Source: Paramisgurnus dabryanus (lineage: Eukaryota > Chordata > Actinopteri > Cypriniformes > Cobitidae). Taken from it: DNA of 64,000 nt. Shown here piece by piece: positions 49,000 through 60,915 of the stretch. The notes below the pieces were generated by a model. That model saw only the letters and a program-made list of their open reading frames with translations. It was not told the DNA's origin and did no database searches. Both the position numbers and the translations under genes were made by a program. Position 1 is the first letter of the stretch; every line of letters starts with the position of its first letter. The stretch lies in NCBI RefSeq assembly GCF_030506205.2, contig NC_133352.1:16035525-16099524 (forward strand), written 5' to 3'.

Positions 49000-51900
49000 C
49001 CTCTAAAATACAGTTGTGTGCATTCACCCATCTACATTCATAGTGCTGTGTCCAAAATATTTCGACTTTATAGTTCTTTTGTGCTCGGGAATCCAGATGG
49101 AGATCCGTTTGCCTTCGCTGCCAGAAATGGATTTATATGAGCGTGTGCGCTGAATTGACTTTCATCCGTGTGAAGCTGGATGCTGATGCTGAGGATGCTC
49201 GAGCTGGTCATGTGAGGCACCTGATGACTCTATCACACTGACATGTGAGCAGGTGCGCATCCTAAACCACCAGCTCTGCAGGTTCAAGATGTGAAATCTA
49301 GTCACATAATTGAATAATGGAAGTATTATAGGATCTCACAAAAAATATGTTTTCCTATTAAATATAGTTTTTGATTTTGTTTAGAGGTTTCTTTCATAAT
49401 GAATGTGCTGTCTATAAACTAAGTATACACTAAACTATAGATAGTTTACCATGTGTGATGGTAGTCTGTTCTATTAACATTCATTCATCGGATGCCTGAA
49501 ACATCTCAGAAGACCTCTGACATCAATTCATTCATCAAAAAAACACATTCAGCACCCCATGATCTCTTTGAACCTCATGCTTATGGTTGTCTCATTCACA
49601 TCTCACATTATCCATCATTCGCTTTTTTGTGTGTGCACCTTTCCAATGTAAAGAAAATCCAGAAATGAGTTTTTACTTGTTTATTTGTTCTTTTCTATTC
49701 CAGCAGGATGATCCCTGACCAGTGAAATGAGATTTTTTTCAGAAATGATTGGACACCAGCTGTGGAGTTTGGGTTTTTGGCCCATAATAGGCTTTTTGGC
49801 GAACGTCACATGACAAACCGGAAAACAGGTCTCATCGCTTCCGGATGTCGAAGAAAATTATAACAGCAGTATGAACTGGCAATATCTATAAACGTTTAAC
49901 GTATTCAGCTAACCTATTTTATGTGTTGCATTTATTCTATTTCAGTATCGAAATTTAGAAGAGCAAAAATAAAACTGATCTTTCTTTTAGGGCATCTTGA
50001 GTCAAACATCTAAGTTTTTAATGAAACACATGCAAAAGACCAAAACCGGAAGTCATGTGACCTGTTTTGAGAAATATGGACATTTATTGCACAAAATCCC
50101 TAATAAGCTGTCAGTAGTGTGTTAGATTTCTCCTGCTGCCCCATCATCTGATCTGTCAACTATCTGTGCTTCTTGTCAGATTTATTGATGCTTATGACAG
50201 ACTATGCTAACTTTTGCTAACATACAATTTGTAATCATTCATTCAGAACGGATTTGCATTATTGGCATTAAAAAGCAGTGATTATGTTGATTTGGGATAA
50301 TTCATCAATATATATTATAGAACCAAGTATTATGGATATACATTATATATCAAGTGGCAAATAAGTGTCACATTTGATAAAAATTAACAATGTATGATAT
50401 AAATTTTTGAGGGCATTGGTATTTGCATGTGAGTTGTGAGGTCATACATCTCTCCTCTTTTAAAAATGCATTAACCTGAAAGCACTGCTGCCCCCGATTT
50501 GCTGCCCCCAAAAATGTCAGAGGATCACATTAATAACCAGACCTTGCTGTGTGCACAGCATTACGATGCAAAACATTGTGCCGTGTGCTCCAGCCGGTGT
50601 TTAACAATCCAGATGTGAAGGGGTTTACCCGCAAGACAACACTGTCACATGGAGATTAAGAGGGCGCTTGCATCACTTTAAATGATGACTCTATGCTCAC
50701 CCTGCCATGCTTGTGTATGTGTGAGGGGAGGGGTGTTGGTTCAAATGAATTTTGAATGACAGAGGGGTAATGCTCAGTGGCAGTGCTGATTACAGACAGT
50801 TGGGTTGCAGTCGAGTGCGTCAGGGTTTGAGGTGACCCATGGTGATTAGCTGAGCCTCTGGTCTGCTTCTGCACTAAATCATACTTAATCTGTCACTCGG
50901 TTTGTTACTTTAATATCAAGAAGTCATGGGAACAGCCGATGCAGCTTTCTCAACAAGTGAATGCCTACAAGGTTACTTCCTATATGTTATTTATACAACG
51001 GGGATGTTGAATGCTTTATTCTGATTGGTTGAGAAATGTTCCACAGGTATGCATTATTTTTGTATAAACGCACACCTGACCTGTCAAAAGTATTAAAAGT
51101 GCCCTATAATGTAAAACTGTATTTACATAAACATAATAGAATTATAAATAAAATGAATAATAGGAGTTCTGTACATATATGACATATTGTGAGCCTCAAA
51201 CACTTGTTTCCTCCTTATGTTAACCTTGAATGCAAAAGACTGCTGGAAAACATGCCAATCTTAACATAACACAGACTGTGACATCACATTGTTTTAATAT
51301 ATGCCCCATCATCAAATTACACAATAAATTAATTACAATGTTGTTTCAATGCTAAATACAAAATTGTGACTGCTGAGTTAGCACTACATGCTTGTTAATG
51401 TTATATGCTAGCGTTTAGGCGGAAGTTCTTTTATTTATGTTACAGTTACATTTTGCAGGTCCATAGAAACGTCCATTTATATTTTATTCTAAAATCTGTA
51501 TCTTGGTCTGATACAGGCTCAAACACAAGGTCTGTTTACACACACTAAGAGCTACTGAAGGAACTGCTGTGTGAAACAGCCAATCAGAGCAGAGCTCGAC
51601 TTTATTATTCATGACTCTTTCAAATAAGGTAATAATGGAGCGGTGTAAGGTGCGTTACCACCTTGGTTGTGCATCATTTTAAAATAATTTAATGGCCCTT
51701 CGTCAATTATTCCTTACATACTTTGCACATTTTATGTCCTGCTTAAAAATGTTTTGTGTAAATCAGATCACCTAATGCAAATTTCTCACTGTTTCTAAAT
51801 ATAAATAATTTTTAAAGGGCCACTGCATGCCTTGACTGTTTGAAACGGTATAGTACTGTAATATGGTGGCACGTTGGTCTCAATGGCTGCATTCAAAATT

Positions 51901-52217
51901 GCACCTTCTTACTATAGTAAGTTTAAAACAATATGTGACAAAAGAAGTATGTTTGAATTTACAGAACTCATAAAATAGTAAGTGAAAAGTACCTGGATGA
52001 CCTATTTTGTCTGGCTGGATTGTAAAGTGTGCATTCGGTGGTCACTTTACTATCCCATGAGGCCACGGAAGAGGATTTGTGAATGGAGATGACAAAAAGC
52101 AACTGACACTGGTAGGGCAAATAAAAAGGACAACATGCCAAATGTACGTGTAGTACGTCCGAACTTTATTTGTACTACACACATTCGTATTATATAGAAC
52201 ATACTTTTTTTGAGCTT
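49000..52217. other. Intergenic between the receptor and fat2
   Basis: No gene. Weak repeat traces: inverted words around 49804-49835 and 50045-50065 (CACATGAC/GTCATGTGAC), a TTCTGATTGGTTGAGAAAT relative near 51020, and AGCCAATCAGAGCAGAGCTC near 51578. Confidence 0.4.
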
Positions 52218-52225
52218 GTTAAAAA

Positions 52226-52582
52226 CAAAGCTTTGAACCGGTTCACAGAACGAAAACAAAAAACAGAAACGCTGAATGTATAGGCATGTCAGAATTACAG
52301 TTATGCCACTTACATAATGTAGCCTTTTTTAATGTTTGATGACAAGATAGAGACTTAAGGAAAATTATGTAAACTAATAATTAAGTTTATTGTCCTAATG
52401 TTCAGCCTACTTATTTGTATATCCAACAGCTGACATGGAACGTTATTAATCAGTTCGGGAACTTTATTTTTTTTGTTCTTACCGGTTCATGAACGTCAAT
52501 TTTAGGGTGGAACCGAAAACGTTAAAATACTGTTTCTGGTCGGAACAAACCAATTGGGGGAAAAAATCTGGTTCAAAGCCTG
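52226..52582. mobile_element. hAT-like element with GCTTTGAACC termini (357 bp)
   Basis: CAAAGCTTTGAACC and GGTTCAAAGCCTG are inverted; perfect 8-bp duplication GTTAAAAA at 52218-52225 and 52583-52590. Non-coding. Confidence 0.87.
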
Positions 52583-52608
52583 GTTAAAAATTTGCTGTGG
52601 TTATGCAG

Positions 52609-52916
52609 CTGTTTGCCAGTAACCTACTGTAGATTAAGATGTTATTTACTGGCAACAGTTTGTTCAAAGTTATATGAACTATAAACATGAACTCTTTGTC
52701 TTTACAGAATAAAATAATAAAATAACAGCCTCATGCAAAGCATTCTGGGAACCAGAAAATTTTCTCTTTTTTGATTCCCAGAATGCTTAGCATGAGGATG
52801 TTATTTTAGTTTTATTATGTAAAGATAAAGACTTTTTAATGTTTAATGTTCATTTAACTTTAAACAAACTGTTGCCATAACATACATTTAAATCTACAGT
52901 AAGTTACTGCAAACAG
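52609..52916. mobile_element. Palindromic element (308 bp)
   Basis: CTGTTTGCCAGTAAC mirrors GTTACTGCAAACAG; inner arms CCTCATGCAAAGCATTCTGG and CCAGAATGCTTAGCATGAGG face each other across about 30 bp. Confidence 0.85.
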
Positions 52917-54666
52917 CAAAAATTGTCACAAAAAAACGATCATTTTGCTTTACAAGATGTCAGCAGTATGCTACCAGAAGCAGTGGGGATTATTTTTGTA
53001 TTTGATATGCTGTTACTTGCATTATTTGAATCACAGAGCACTGCGGTTTCTGCAAAATATCTTCTTTATTGTTCTACTAAAAAAAAATGTCACCAACATA
53101 TTTTTATTTTTAAAACACAGGTTATACACATTTTGTATAGTAAACAATTTTATTTTCGATAAACATATTTTTTTCATATTTTCTATAGAGATGAGAAATG
53201 GCAGCCAACATAAATTCTCTCACAGAGGAACTCATTTAAAAAAGCATGGGGTTCAGCCAGCATTGAACTTTCTAAATACAAAAAGGTACATTCGCAACAT
53301 ATGTCACAACCACACCCACTTTACAAACAACTGTTCATATTCACAAATACTTACAACAGCTGCCATTCATATTTACATCAACACTGTACTGTCATTTTGA
53401 AAGACTACAGACTAAACACTACAATGAAGTAGCAAACAAGGGAGAAGTTTCACCGACCACATGCAATAAAATGAGATGGCAAAAATCAATGTGCAGTCAC
53501 AAATTTGAAATAAATCACATGTGTCAGTAGCATTTACTTAATAACATATAAAAATTCCCATTCATTACATTTGAAATAAAAGCAAAATACCCATACGACC
53601 TCCGTCACTGATATGAATACAAATCAAAATCTTTGTAAAATATAAAATACAGCGTATTGTTCAAACAATGAGTTTGAATCAGTTCATGTCTTATCAGCAG
53701 ATTTTATTTCATACTTGCAAAGTATTTTTTTATCTTTTTCATTTAGTAAGCACTATAAAAGTTTGACAAGTAGCATTAAAAAGCTACATCAGGATTTCTC
53801 ATGGCTTGAATTGGTTTGCCTTTGATCACTAAAAACTGCATAACGTCTGCTGCATCAGAAGTTTATAGTGTCAAGTTCACATTTAAAATTACAGCATCAC
53901 TGCTATTCACCAAGTACTGCAATTTGGACACATTCAGCTAAAAGTACTTTAAGTTGACAAACATTTCTCCATCTACTACTGACATCTATCAAACATCTAT
54001 GATAATAGGGGACATATATTTCATAAACATCCATGTAATTTCACATTGCGTATTTATTATTTAGCAAAGAACCAGCCTCTGCTTCAGTCTATTCTCACAA
54101 ATCAATGCTTTCTCCTATACAGCTTTCTATTGTTGGAAAATATGTCTCTTGATACACTGCATCAGTAAAATGCATCTTGGGAAAGTATACAAATATTCTT
54201 GCATGGTGGTTGTCGGGAGCACAAGGGATGCACAACAGTTTGTTAACATAAAAAAATAATTTGTGCAACAGTTTGTGTCCAATCTAATAATGACATGCCA
54301 CACAACAAACAGTCATTTAATTTAAACAAATGGGATTATATATAGATTTTCTAAATTAACAGGACAGGGTGCGATTAAAGTTGTATAATTGAGGGTGCAT
54401 AATCTTTCGACACTTTTTAATCACACCGTAGACATGTTTAAGGTCATGCAATTTATCTACAGGAATGTAAAATAGTAATAATATTTAGATTTTACACACA
54501 TTTATTCGTTTTTTCCCCTGAAAACGACTATTAATACTGATAGTCTTAGTGCTTGTGTGGCCTTCAGCCATTGAGCTTCATATACTATGTGTAAGAAATG
54601 ACCTTTCGCGTTCAAACTCCAACAATGCAAGACTTTAATGCCACTGCAGTCTTCACGATTGGCTGC
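52917..54666 (-). other. Probable fat2 3' untranslated region and downstream flank
   Basis: No coding frame of note. Directly follows the fat2 stop on the minus strand. Several TTTATT words on the plus strand (AATAAA on the minus), for example near 54053 and 54500, could serve polyadenylation, but none can be chosen from sequence alone. Confidence 0.4.
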
Positions 54667-55139
54667 CTAAAACATGACCTCTTCACAGCTGCCATAGTCA
54701 CTTTCTACCATATCTGAGCCGGCATAATTGCGAGATGTCCTTTGAGCAGATCCAGCCCGATTGGATCCACCGCTATCCGCATAGGAAGGTTGGGCCACAC
54801 TCAAGCGCACACTGAGCCTTTTGTAGCTGTTGGAAACGTTGTCCATGCTTCGAGTGTGCTGGGTAGGGTAGTAGCTTATGGCAGTGTACTCATTAGGGCA
54901 CTGAGGGCTGGGCAGTGGCAACCCATCCGGCCCTAGGAAGTCATCTAAGTTCTGGTTGCTGTAACAGGGGGGCAATGGAGCGCGGCGATCGACACGCTCA
55001 AGAGGAAAAGGGAAGCCTCCGAAACGAGAGTTTCTGCGGGGTTCGGTAGGAGCGTTTGAGTAGGTGCTTTCCACGATGTCAAACTGTGGGAATTCTTGAA
55101 CGGAAGGTCGGCCGTAGTAGTCAGGATCTGCTGGATACA
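54667..55139 (-). CDS. fat2: fat2 terminal coding exon (cytoplasmic C-terminus)
   Basis: Acceptor TTTACAG; the frame joins the preceding exon at a split Val (HDYE-VYPADPDYYGRP). Tyr/Pro-rich, with YSNQNLDDFLGP, and ends SDYGSCEEVMF then TAG at 54667-54669. The last four residues resemble a hydrophobic PDZ-ligand ending, which is inference. Confidence 0.94.
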
Positions 55140-58100
55140 CTGTAAATGAGAATTTAGATGGATTAGTGTCTTGATGTGCTGGGACCGACTTGTTACTCAT
55201 CTCAAAATATTTAATGAGGTGGCTAAAGGCAGAAGCGTAGTCCAAAGGTCCCCATACAAAGCGCATGGCGCAATTTTCGTCATCATAAGAGTGTGCGCAT
55301 AAAGTACGTGTGCTGGCAAATTTGAAACTATGCTTTGCAAAGATGTGCGTTTAACTGTGTGTGTATGCTCACGTATGCATAAAAACAGACTATACTGTGC
55401 CAAGGGCTTAATTTGTAAAGGTGAATCATACAAAACATACAATTTTGAGGAAAAAGCATAAATTAAACCCAACGTCCCCTTAAACCCAACGTCAATGGGG
55501 TGAAATCAAATCGTACAAATACGTACAAATGAGACTGTACTGTACTTTGTGCGATGTTATGAGCGAGAGGCGAGCCTGTTATTCATTCAGTCTTTATTAT
55601 AATATAATATAATATAATATAATAAAATATAATATAATATAATATACTAATATAATATAATATAATATAATATAATATAATATAATATAATATAATATAA
55701 TATAATATAATATTCGAATATAATATAATATAATATTCGAATATAATATAATATAATATTCGAATATAATATAATATAATATAATATTCGAATATAATAT
55801 AATATAATATAATATTCGAATATAATATAATATAATATAATATAATATAATATAATATAATATAATATAATATAAAACTCTATATAATCTATATACATTG
55901 AGTTGAATCGAAAATCAAGTATAAAATTTATCCAGAGAATCGAAATCGAATCGAGACTCGAAATTGAACCGATATGATTGTGAATCGAAATCGAATCTAA
56001 CTGGAACATCTGAATCGATTCCCAGCCCTAATAAAGTATAAAACCATCACAGAATGTGGCAAATCATTTTGATAAGGTAAATACTGACCCCCAGACTATT
56101 TAATTACTTATTTGGGTGACTGAACAACTAGTAAAAATTTATATTTTTGACCCTGGACCACAAAACCATTCATAAGTTGCACGGGTATATTTGTACCAAT
56201 AGCCATTGTATGGGTCAAAATGAGTGATTTTGTTCCAAAAAATTAGGATATTAAGTAAAGATCATGTTCCATAAAGGTATTTTGTAAATTTCCTACCATG
56301 AGTTTATAAAAATGTAATTATTATTAGTAATATGTGTTGCTAAGGACTTCATATGGACAACTTTAAAGGTGATTTTCTCAATATTTTGAGTTTTTTCACC
56401 ATCAAATTCCAGATTTTCAAATAGTTGTCTATCAGCCAAATATTGTCCTATCCCAACAAAGCTTATTTATTTAGCTTTCATTGTGATGAATCTCAAAATG
56501 TATGAAAAAAATGACCATGTTTTGTGGTCCAGGGTCACATTTGTGCATTACCTTACTTTTACTGTGTATATTCATTTGTACCTTCTCAAATATTATTATA
56601 TTGCTCGACTGTTAGGGATAAACTGTCCTTGAGATCACAATAATAAATGTGTTACAGTTATTTGACCATATTTTAAGTAGAAGTTTAATGAAATATGGCC
56701 TGCGCATGCTTTTCAATCACCTACACAAGTGTACTCAGCCACAGTATTTGTCCTCCCACTTTCTTATCTGCCCTCTTCACATCCATCAACAAATTCCAAA
56801 TTACTGAAGCTTCAAAAATAAAACTTCTTACCTTCATAGTCGTGCTCCCAGGTGTTTTTTCTAATCGAATCGTTATCAGAGCAGGAAGAGGGCGGAGGAG
56901 GTAGATTGGGGGCCACGCTGCAAATCACGGGACCTTGAACCCGATGCGAGCGAGGTCCTACCTGAGGACCGAGCTCCCGCTGGCTGCGAGGTTTCAGTGA
57001 ACGGAAGGGACTATTCTCCAGATCGCTTCCGGAGCCAATCAGGGTGCTGATCTCCACAGGAGAGCTGATCTCCTTTGCTTTCACCATGCTTTTGGGCATA
57101 GTTGCAAAGTAACCATTGGAATCCTGCACACAGCCTGACTTGTGCTTCTTATGGCTGATGTACCATTTTCGAAGACACACAAAGCCCACAACGACAAGGA
57201 TGAGCCCCAGTATGCCTGCACAGATCTCTGCAATCTCCACATAGAAGTACTGAGGAGAAGTGGTGCGCTCACAGTGGATCAGGTTCTCTGCCATTGAACA
57301 GTCAAAACCGTTGAGACAGGGATTTGGAGTGCAAGCATCTTCTGTATCATTCTGACATCTGTCAAGAGAGAAACAATGAAATTAGCGTACATTTAATGAA
57401 AATTGCACAGAAAAAATTAGAAATAGTAGCAAGTGAGTTAGATCCTCTTCATCTTTTTAATCTCCAACACACTTTAAATATATTTATATATATAGTGTAT
57501 ATACACATATATATATATATACACTCACCTAAAAGATTTTTAGGAACACCATACTAATACGGTGTTTAACCCCCTTTCGCCTTCAGAACTGCTTTAATTC
57601 TATGTGACATTAATTCAACAAGGTGCAGAAAGCATTCTTTAGAAATGTTGGCCCATATTGATAGGATAGCATTTTGCAGTTGATGGAGATTTGTGGGATG
57701 CACATCCAGGGCAAAAAGCTCCCATTCCACCAAATCCCAAAGATGCTCTATTGGGTTGAGATCTGGTGACCGTGGGGGCCATTTTAGTACAGTAAACTCA
57801 TTGTCATGTTTAAGAAACCAATTTGAAATGATTCAAGCTTTGTGACATGGTGTATTATCCAGCAGTAAGTAGCCATCAGAGGATGGGTACATGGTGGTCA
57901 TAAAGGGATGAACATGGTCAGAAACAATGCTCAGGTAGGCTGTGGCATTTAAACGTTGCCCAATTGGCAAAGTGTGCCAAGAAATCATCCCCCACACCAT
58001 TACACCACCACTACCCGCATGCACAGTGGTAACAAGGCATGATAGATCCATAACCTTATTCTGTTTACGCCAAATTCTGATTCTACCATCTTAATGTCTC

Positions 58101-59735
58101 AACAGAAATCGAGACTCATCAGACCAGGCAACATTTTTCCAGTCTTCAACTGTCCAATTTTGGTGAGCTCGTGCAAATTGTAGCCTCTTTTTCCTATTTG
58201 TAGTGGAGATGAGTGGTACCCGGTGGGGTCTTCTGCTGTTGTAGCCCATCCGCCTCAAGGTTGTGCGTGTTGTGGATTCACAAATGCTTTGCTGCAGACC
58301 TCGGTTGTAACGAGTGGTTATTTCAGTCAAAGTTGCTCTTCTATCAGCTTGAATCAGTCGGCCCATTCTCCTCTGACCTCTAGCATCAACAAGGCATTTT
58401 CACCCACAGGACTGCCACATACTGGATGTTTTTCCCTTTTCACACCATTCTTTGTAAACACTAGAAATTGTTGTGAGTAAAAACCCAGTAACTGAGCAGA
58501 TTGTGAAATACACAGACCGGCCCGTCCGACACAAACAACCATGCCACGCTTAAAATTGTTTAAATCACCTTTCTTTCCCATTCTGACATTCAGTTTGGAG
58601 TTCAGGAGATTGTCTTGACCAGGACCACACCCCTAAATGCATTGAATCAACTGCCATGTGATTGGTTAATTAGATAAGTGCATTAATGAGAAATTGTACA
58701 GGTGTTCCTAATAATCCTTTAGGTGAATGTGTGTCGATATTGTTATAAATCATTAACCTAAAAACACATAGCTTATTTGGCACAAGAAAGTTTGGCTATA
58801 GAAAAACATTATTAATTAAACTCTCAGACACAATTTCTACTTGTAACATGTTCAGAGAAATGCAGTTCTGTTTAGTAGATAGGCCTTGGAATATACATCA
58901 CCATACAGATCCAGTAAATTTAGCAAACAGGTGTCACCTAATTGTGCAAAGTGCAAAACATCACAGGAGTTCCACTGTGTGATTCTTACCTGTTTCCAGC
59001 AGTTTGCTCTGAACAGTTGCAGACGTAACCCTGAGTGTTTGGCACGCACAGACCATGGACACAGGGTTGAGATGCACAGGGATCGTCCGTCAGATTGTTC
59101 TTCTCACAGTGGGAGCCATAGTACGACAACGGACAGCTGCAGCGAAACTCTGGAGGAAAGATGTAAAACTGTATCTCATGCTTATTTCTGACAGGTCAAA
59201 CATATCAATAGGATCTCCTTTGGCCTCAGATTAAAGTGTAAACTGCCACTGGTGTCCAAATAAAGAATAAGCACAATAACATTTTATTCTCACCTCCACT
59301 TGAGTTTTCGACACAAGTGCCTCCATTCCCACAAGGATTACTGGCACAGCTCTTTACATCAGAGCAGCACTGATAGATCCCAAAGAGTCTGCCACTCTGT
59401 GGGCCAAAACTTGCCATCCCCTCCTCCTTTCTCACTGCTTCTCCATTAAACTCTAAGCTCTCCAAACAGCCACTGAATCCGGGTCGCAGGGCATCTGTAC
59501 TGGGATTAGAATTGGCAAGCATCAAAGCCCCACCGGACTGAGTAAGCTTGCAGGGTCGTGGCAGAACGGTGGAGTTGGTGTGGCTGGCATCTACGGTGAG
59601 TCTAAGGGTTGTGCCATTGACCAACAGAGAGACGCTGTGCCAACGGCCATCAGCCACAGGATGATTGACCACCTGCAGGCTGGCAGGGACCGTGTTGCCA
59701 CATTTATATCTGAACCGCAGCTCCTTGTCTACCAG
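54667..59735 (-). CDS. fat2: FAT atypical cadherin 2, 3' end (partial gene, continues beyond window)
   Basis: Giant single-pass cadherin of the Fat-like group, involved in epithelial cell migration and planar polarity. Four exons (59735-59294, 59149-58990, 57358-56832, 55139-54667) splice in frame to 533 residues plus TAG. In order: second half of a laminin-G domain, two complete six-cysteine EGF modules, a short four-cysteine EGF-like piece, a transmembrane helix (IAEICAGILGLILVVVGFVCL) and a 270-residue cytoplasmic tail with CSVAPNLPPPP, SDNDSIRKNTWE and the C-terminus GSCEEVMF. The assignment to FAT2 rests on LamG being followed by only two full EGFs and on a short tail lacking the YHWDTSDWMP block shared by FAT1 and FAT3. 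At least 4.2 kb of intron separates the first exon seen from upstream exons outside the window. Confidence 0.88.
55595..55875. repeat. AT pentamer satellite (ATAAT)n with spaced TTCGAA boxes
   Basis: About 280 bp of nearly pure ATAAT pentamers in the intron before the last fat2 exon. Five TATTCGAATA palindromes interrupt it, with TTCGAA at 55713, 55736, 55759, 55787 and 55815, that is spacings of 23, 23, 28 and 28 bp. Confidence 0.93.
55876..56033. repeat. hAT-like repeat end fragment
   Basis: Repeated GAATCGAAATCGAATC words ending GAATCGATTCCCAGCCCTA resemble the right end of a fish hAT-type element; no left end was found. Confidence 0.5.
56148..56537. mobile_element. Inverted-terminus element with TGACCCTGGACCACAAAAC ends (390 bp)
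   Basis: TGACCCTGGACCACAAAAC at the left and its near-exact complement GTTTTGTGGTCCAGGGTCA at the right. No clear target duplication. In a fat2 intron. Confidence 0.88.
56832..57358 (-). CDS. fat2: fat2 exon: partial EGF, transmembrane helix, juxtamembrane tail
   Basis: Acceptor TTGACAG, donor GTAAGA. Encodes the four-cysteine CTPNPCLNGFDC to LIHC stretch, the TM helix followed by basic RKWYISHKKHK (stop-transfer), and the CSVAPNLPPPPSSCSDNDS block shared by Fat-like cadherins. Confidence 0.95.
57480..57521. repeat. AT-rich simple repeat at the Tc1 insertion site
   Basis: TATATATATAGTG and ATATATATATATA words directly left of the Tc1 element, offering many TA target dinucleotides. Confidence 0.8.
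57522..58729 (-). mobile_element. Tc1-like transposon, near full length (about 1.2 kb)
   Basis: Left end CACTCACCTAAAAGATTTTT preceded by TA; right end AATAATCCTTTAGGTGAATG forms the matching inverted repeat, followed by TG where TA is expected. The interior encodes a transposase remnant on the minus strand. It lies in the fat2 intron between the EGF exon and the transmembrane exon, in the same orientation as fat2. Confidence 0.92.
57566..58581 (-). pseudogene. Tc1 transposase remnant
   Basis: Starts MGKKGDLNNFKRGMVV (helix-turn-helix end) and carries DDE-domain landmarks WSDESRF, DNTPCH and SPDLNPIEHLWD, so all three acidic residues are present. Length is close to the usual 340 codons. Lesions: the N-terminal third is in a different frame from the rest, and in-frame stops lie at 58091-58093 (TAA) and 57833-57835 (TGA). 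The natural stop is at 57566-57568. Confidence 0.9.
58990..59149 (-). CDS. fat2: fat2 exon: EGF modules
   Basis: Acceptor CCTCCAG, donor GTAAGA. Completes the first EGF (FRCSCPLSYYGSHC) and encodes a second (DPCASQPCVHGLC to GYVCNCSEQ), ending in a split Arg codon. Confidence 0.95.
59294..59735 (-). CDS. fat2: fat2 exon: laminin-G half and start of EGF
   Basis: Acceptor TTTCTAG, donor GTGAGA. Encodes LVDKELRFRYKCGN, GRWHSVSLLVNGTTLRLTVD and GFSGCLESLEFNGEAV (LamG signatures), then CASNPCGNGGTCVENSSG, the first part of an EGF module. Confidence 0.95.
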
Positions 59736-60915
59736 CTAGAAAAACACAAACACAATAATACTTCAGGTCAGATCAGAAAGAACTTAGTATATAAATTCGA
59801 TGCCACCCATGCCAACTAAAATGCAAAAAATAGGCACTATTGTCATACGGGTTTCCCAAACATTAACACTCTGCCCCAAAATTCACGCCACTGTATAAAG
59901 CAAAAGTTGAAATGTCAGACCACTTTGAAAGCACTTCTTAAAGAATTGCATTGTATACACTTTCATACAAATGCTAAACATACAAATAATGTGCTTCTGT
60001 TTAGATTTTAACGTCAAAGATTTGGCACACTTCACCTTTAAAACCTTTATCTTAATCTATGAAGAAGGTCTGGGCCTTGCATGAGGTTAAAGGTTTATGA
60101 ACTCGACCCTGGTATTATGAATAGTAAAAGAGCAAGCAAGTCTCATGCTGAGGAGGGTTAGATAGGTTGTGTTTTGCACAGTAGGAAGTGTTCGCTCTCT
60201 CTCTGCGGGAGATAAAAAGCACTTTGAGCGATGAAGGTATATTTAAAAGAAAGAGCTCGAGAGAGTGTTTGGAATCGGGATGCAAAGCCCGTCTCCAATC
60301 AAAAGCATTTGGATGCATGCTGACATTATGCAGCTTCAGCGTTCCACCGCCAAATAATAGATCACTTCCATATTTATTCATTACTTGCCTGTTCTGTGCA
60401 TTAAATAAACATAGCTGGTGTGTGTACTTCCAAATTAAAAGTATTACACTGATGCAGAGGGTATGCATTATTAACCATCATCTCTTTCACACCAGCCTCT
60501 TAATTGCTGCGGCAAAATCTTCAGAGAGTCTTGTGGTGTGAGAACCCAGCGCTGAGCCTTTTGCATAGCAGTCAGCCCATGGGTTTTGCTCATTGGTTTT
60601 CATTGGTTGGGAGTGCTGTTTGAATTTGTGCAGTGCTGGGGCACAAAGAGGAGCTTCTCCCGGGAGGACTGATAGAGGGTGAGCGTTCGATCTGAATTTA
60701 AGTCCCTTAAGGACCAGCCACAAATAATGGGTAAAACTGTCTAGTATTATATTACAGTGCATGCTGATTAATTATTTCATTAAGTATGAAGTTGAACTAC
60801 ATTACTGCCTTACATTTTTACCAGAATTATGTATCTTAAAACAGCATGGGGAACAGGTGCTTGCAGAACATTGTTCAATCTTTTAGGCCAAGTGGATTAT
60901 CATTGATAAATAATT
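59736..60915. other. fat2 intron, no feature seen
   Basis: Open minus-strand frames here (for example 60115-60468) lack cadherin, EGF or LamG character and splice signals, and are not called. Confidence 0.45.

Noticed and set aside
52945..53400. A 151-codon plus-strand open frame.
   Set aside because: Composition (Phe, His, Ile, Asn) reflects AT-rich DNA; it lies in the probable antisense of the fat2 3' region and has no domain.
55595..55875. Regularly spaced short palindromes that could suggest a CRISPR array.
   Set aside because: The spacers are pure pentamer repeat, the genome is a vertebrate and no cas genes exist; this is a satellite.
55647..56009. A 120-codon minus-strand frame rich in Tyr and Ile.
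   Set aside because: It is translation of the ATAAT satellite and has no coding character.
58223..58480. Plus-strand open frame opposite the Tc1 remnant.
   Set aside because: Antisense shadow of the transposase region.
1658..59735. First reading of the locus as slc36a4 - mtnr1b - fat3 (human 11q14.3 block).
   Set aside because: Residue-level features favour PAT1 over PAT4, and LamG with two EGFs, a short tail and EEVMF favours FAT2 over FAT3. The order alone cannot separate the two paralogous blocks.
60115..60468. A 117-codon minus-strand frame considered as an upstream fat2 exon.
   Set aside because: No LamG, EGF or cadherin residues and no matching phase-0 donor to join the exon at 59735.
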